From: Actinomadura syzygii
Lineage (GTDB): Bacteria; Actinomycetota; Actinomycetes; Streptosporangiales; Streptosporangiaceae
NCBI RefSeq assembly: GCF_008085905.1
Contig: NZ_VSFF01000003.1
Location: 580,429 to 644,428, forward strand
DNA: 64,000 bases
Direction: 5' to 3'
Shown here: positions 63,764 through 64,000 of the stretch, one piece after another
Numbering within the stretch: the stretch's first letter is position 1
How the letters are laid out: every line of letters begins with the position of its first letter
Notes under the pieces: generated by a model
Seen by the model: the letters and a program-made list of their open reading frames with translations, nothing else
Database searches by the model: none
What the model was told of the DNA's origin: nothing
Made by a program: the position numbers and the translations under genes

Positions 63764-64000
<237 letters not shown>

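Overview
The window is very GC-rich, densely coding DNA with strong third-position G/C bias. It carries whiA, rbpA, an mctB/steB-type gene and mycothiol-dependent enzymes, which marks a sporulating, mycothiol-producing actinomycete. The overall character would fit Actinomadura and relatives (Streptosporangiales), but the genus is an inference. No phage, insertion sequence, CRISPR array or tRNA gene was found. Almost everything is chromosomal.

Layout. 1-6 kb: the end of a PEP-mutase/isocitrate-lyase family gene, a GNAT acetyltransferase, a carboxymuconolactone-decarboxylase-like gene, a methyltransferase with an internal repeat, glyA behind a ZTP (pfl) riboswitch, and a TetR gene divergent from an alpha/beta hydrolase with an operator between them. 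6-18.5 kb: the conserved block uvrC-rapZ-yvcK-whiA // gap-pgk-tpiA-secG-rbpA on the minus strand. It is interrupted between whiA and gap by three plus-strand paralogous membrane-protein genes. 18.5-22.5 kb: two Rieske lipoproteins and uvrA. 22.7-25.4 kb: a TetR repressor with a double operator facing a SnoaL-like gene, an atypical metallo-beta-lactamase-fold protein and a mycothiol-dependent (MDMPI-type) protein.

25.4-30.8 kb is the most unusual region: a small three-helix membrane protein resembling the Pycsar effector PycTM, a 1311-residue protein fusing a Crp-type cyclic-nucleotide-binding/HTH module to an NB-ARC ATPase and TPR repeats, and a stand-alone Crp/Fnr regulator, all on the minus strand. 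A Crp-geometry palindrome lies upstream. 30.9-46 kb: metabolic and regulatory genes. These include mscR with a metallo-hydrolase partner (formaldehyde/mycothiol), a membrane class III adenylate cyclase, an HxlR/MFS pair sharing a large nested operator, a MoxR/CoxE-like pair, a double-length acyl-CoA dehydrogenase, and a TerC transporter under a yybP-ykoY-type manganese riboswitch.

46-58.5 kb is a conserved actinobacterial envelope/repair cluster on the minus strand: HAD phosphatase, small acidic protein, tlyA, nadK, recN, steA, steB/mctB, an MraY-like protein, murJ and a GT4 glycosyltransferase. The core order matches Rv1692-Rv1698 of Mycobacterium tuberculosis. The end of the window holds a DUF1015 gene, another metallo-hydrolase, a GRP-repeat/TPR protein, and the 3' part of an rRNA operon (23S 3' end, 5S, terminator) read on the minus strand.

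Functions, operators and RNA elements were judged by eye. Start codons are chosen from ribosome-binding sites and family alignment from memory, and alternatives are stated where they matter.
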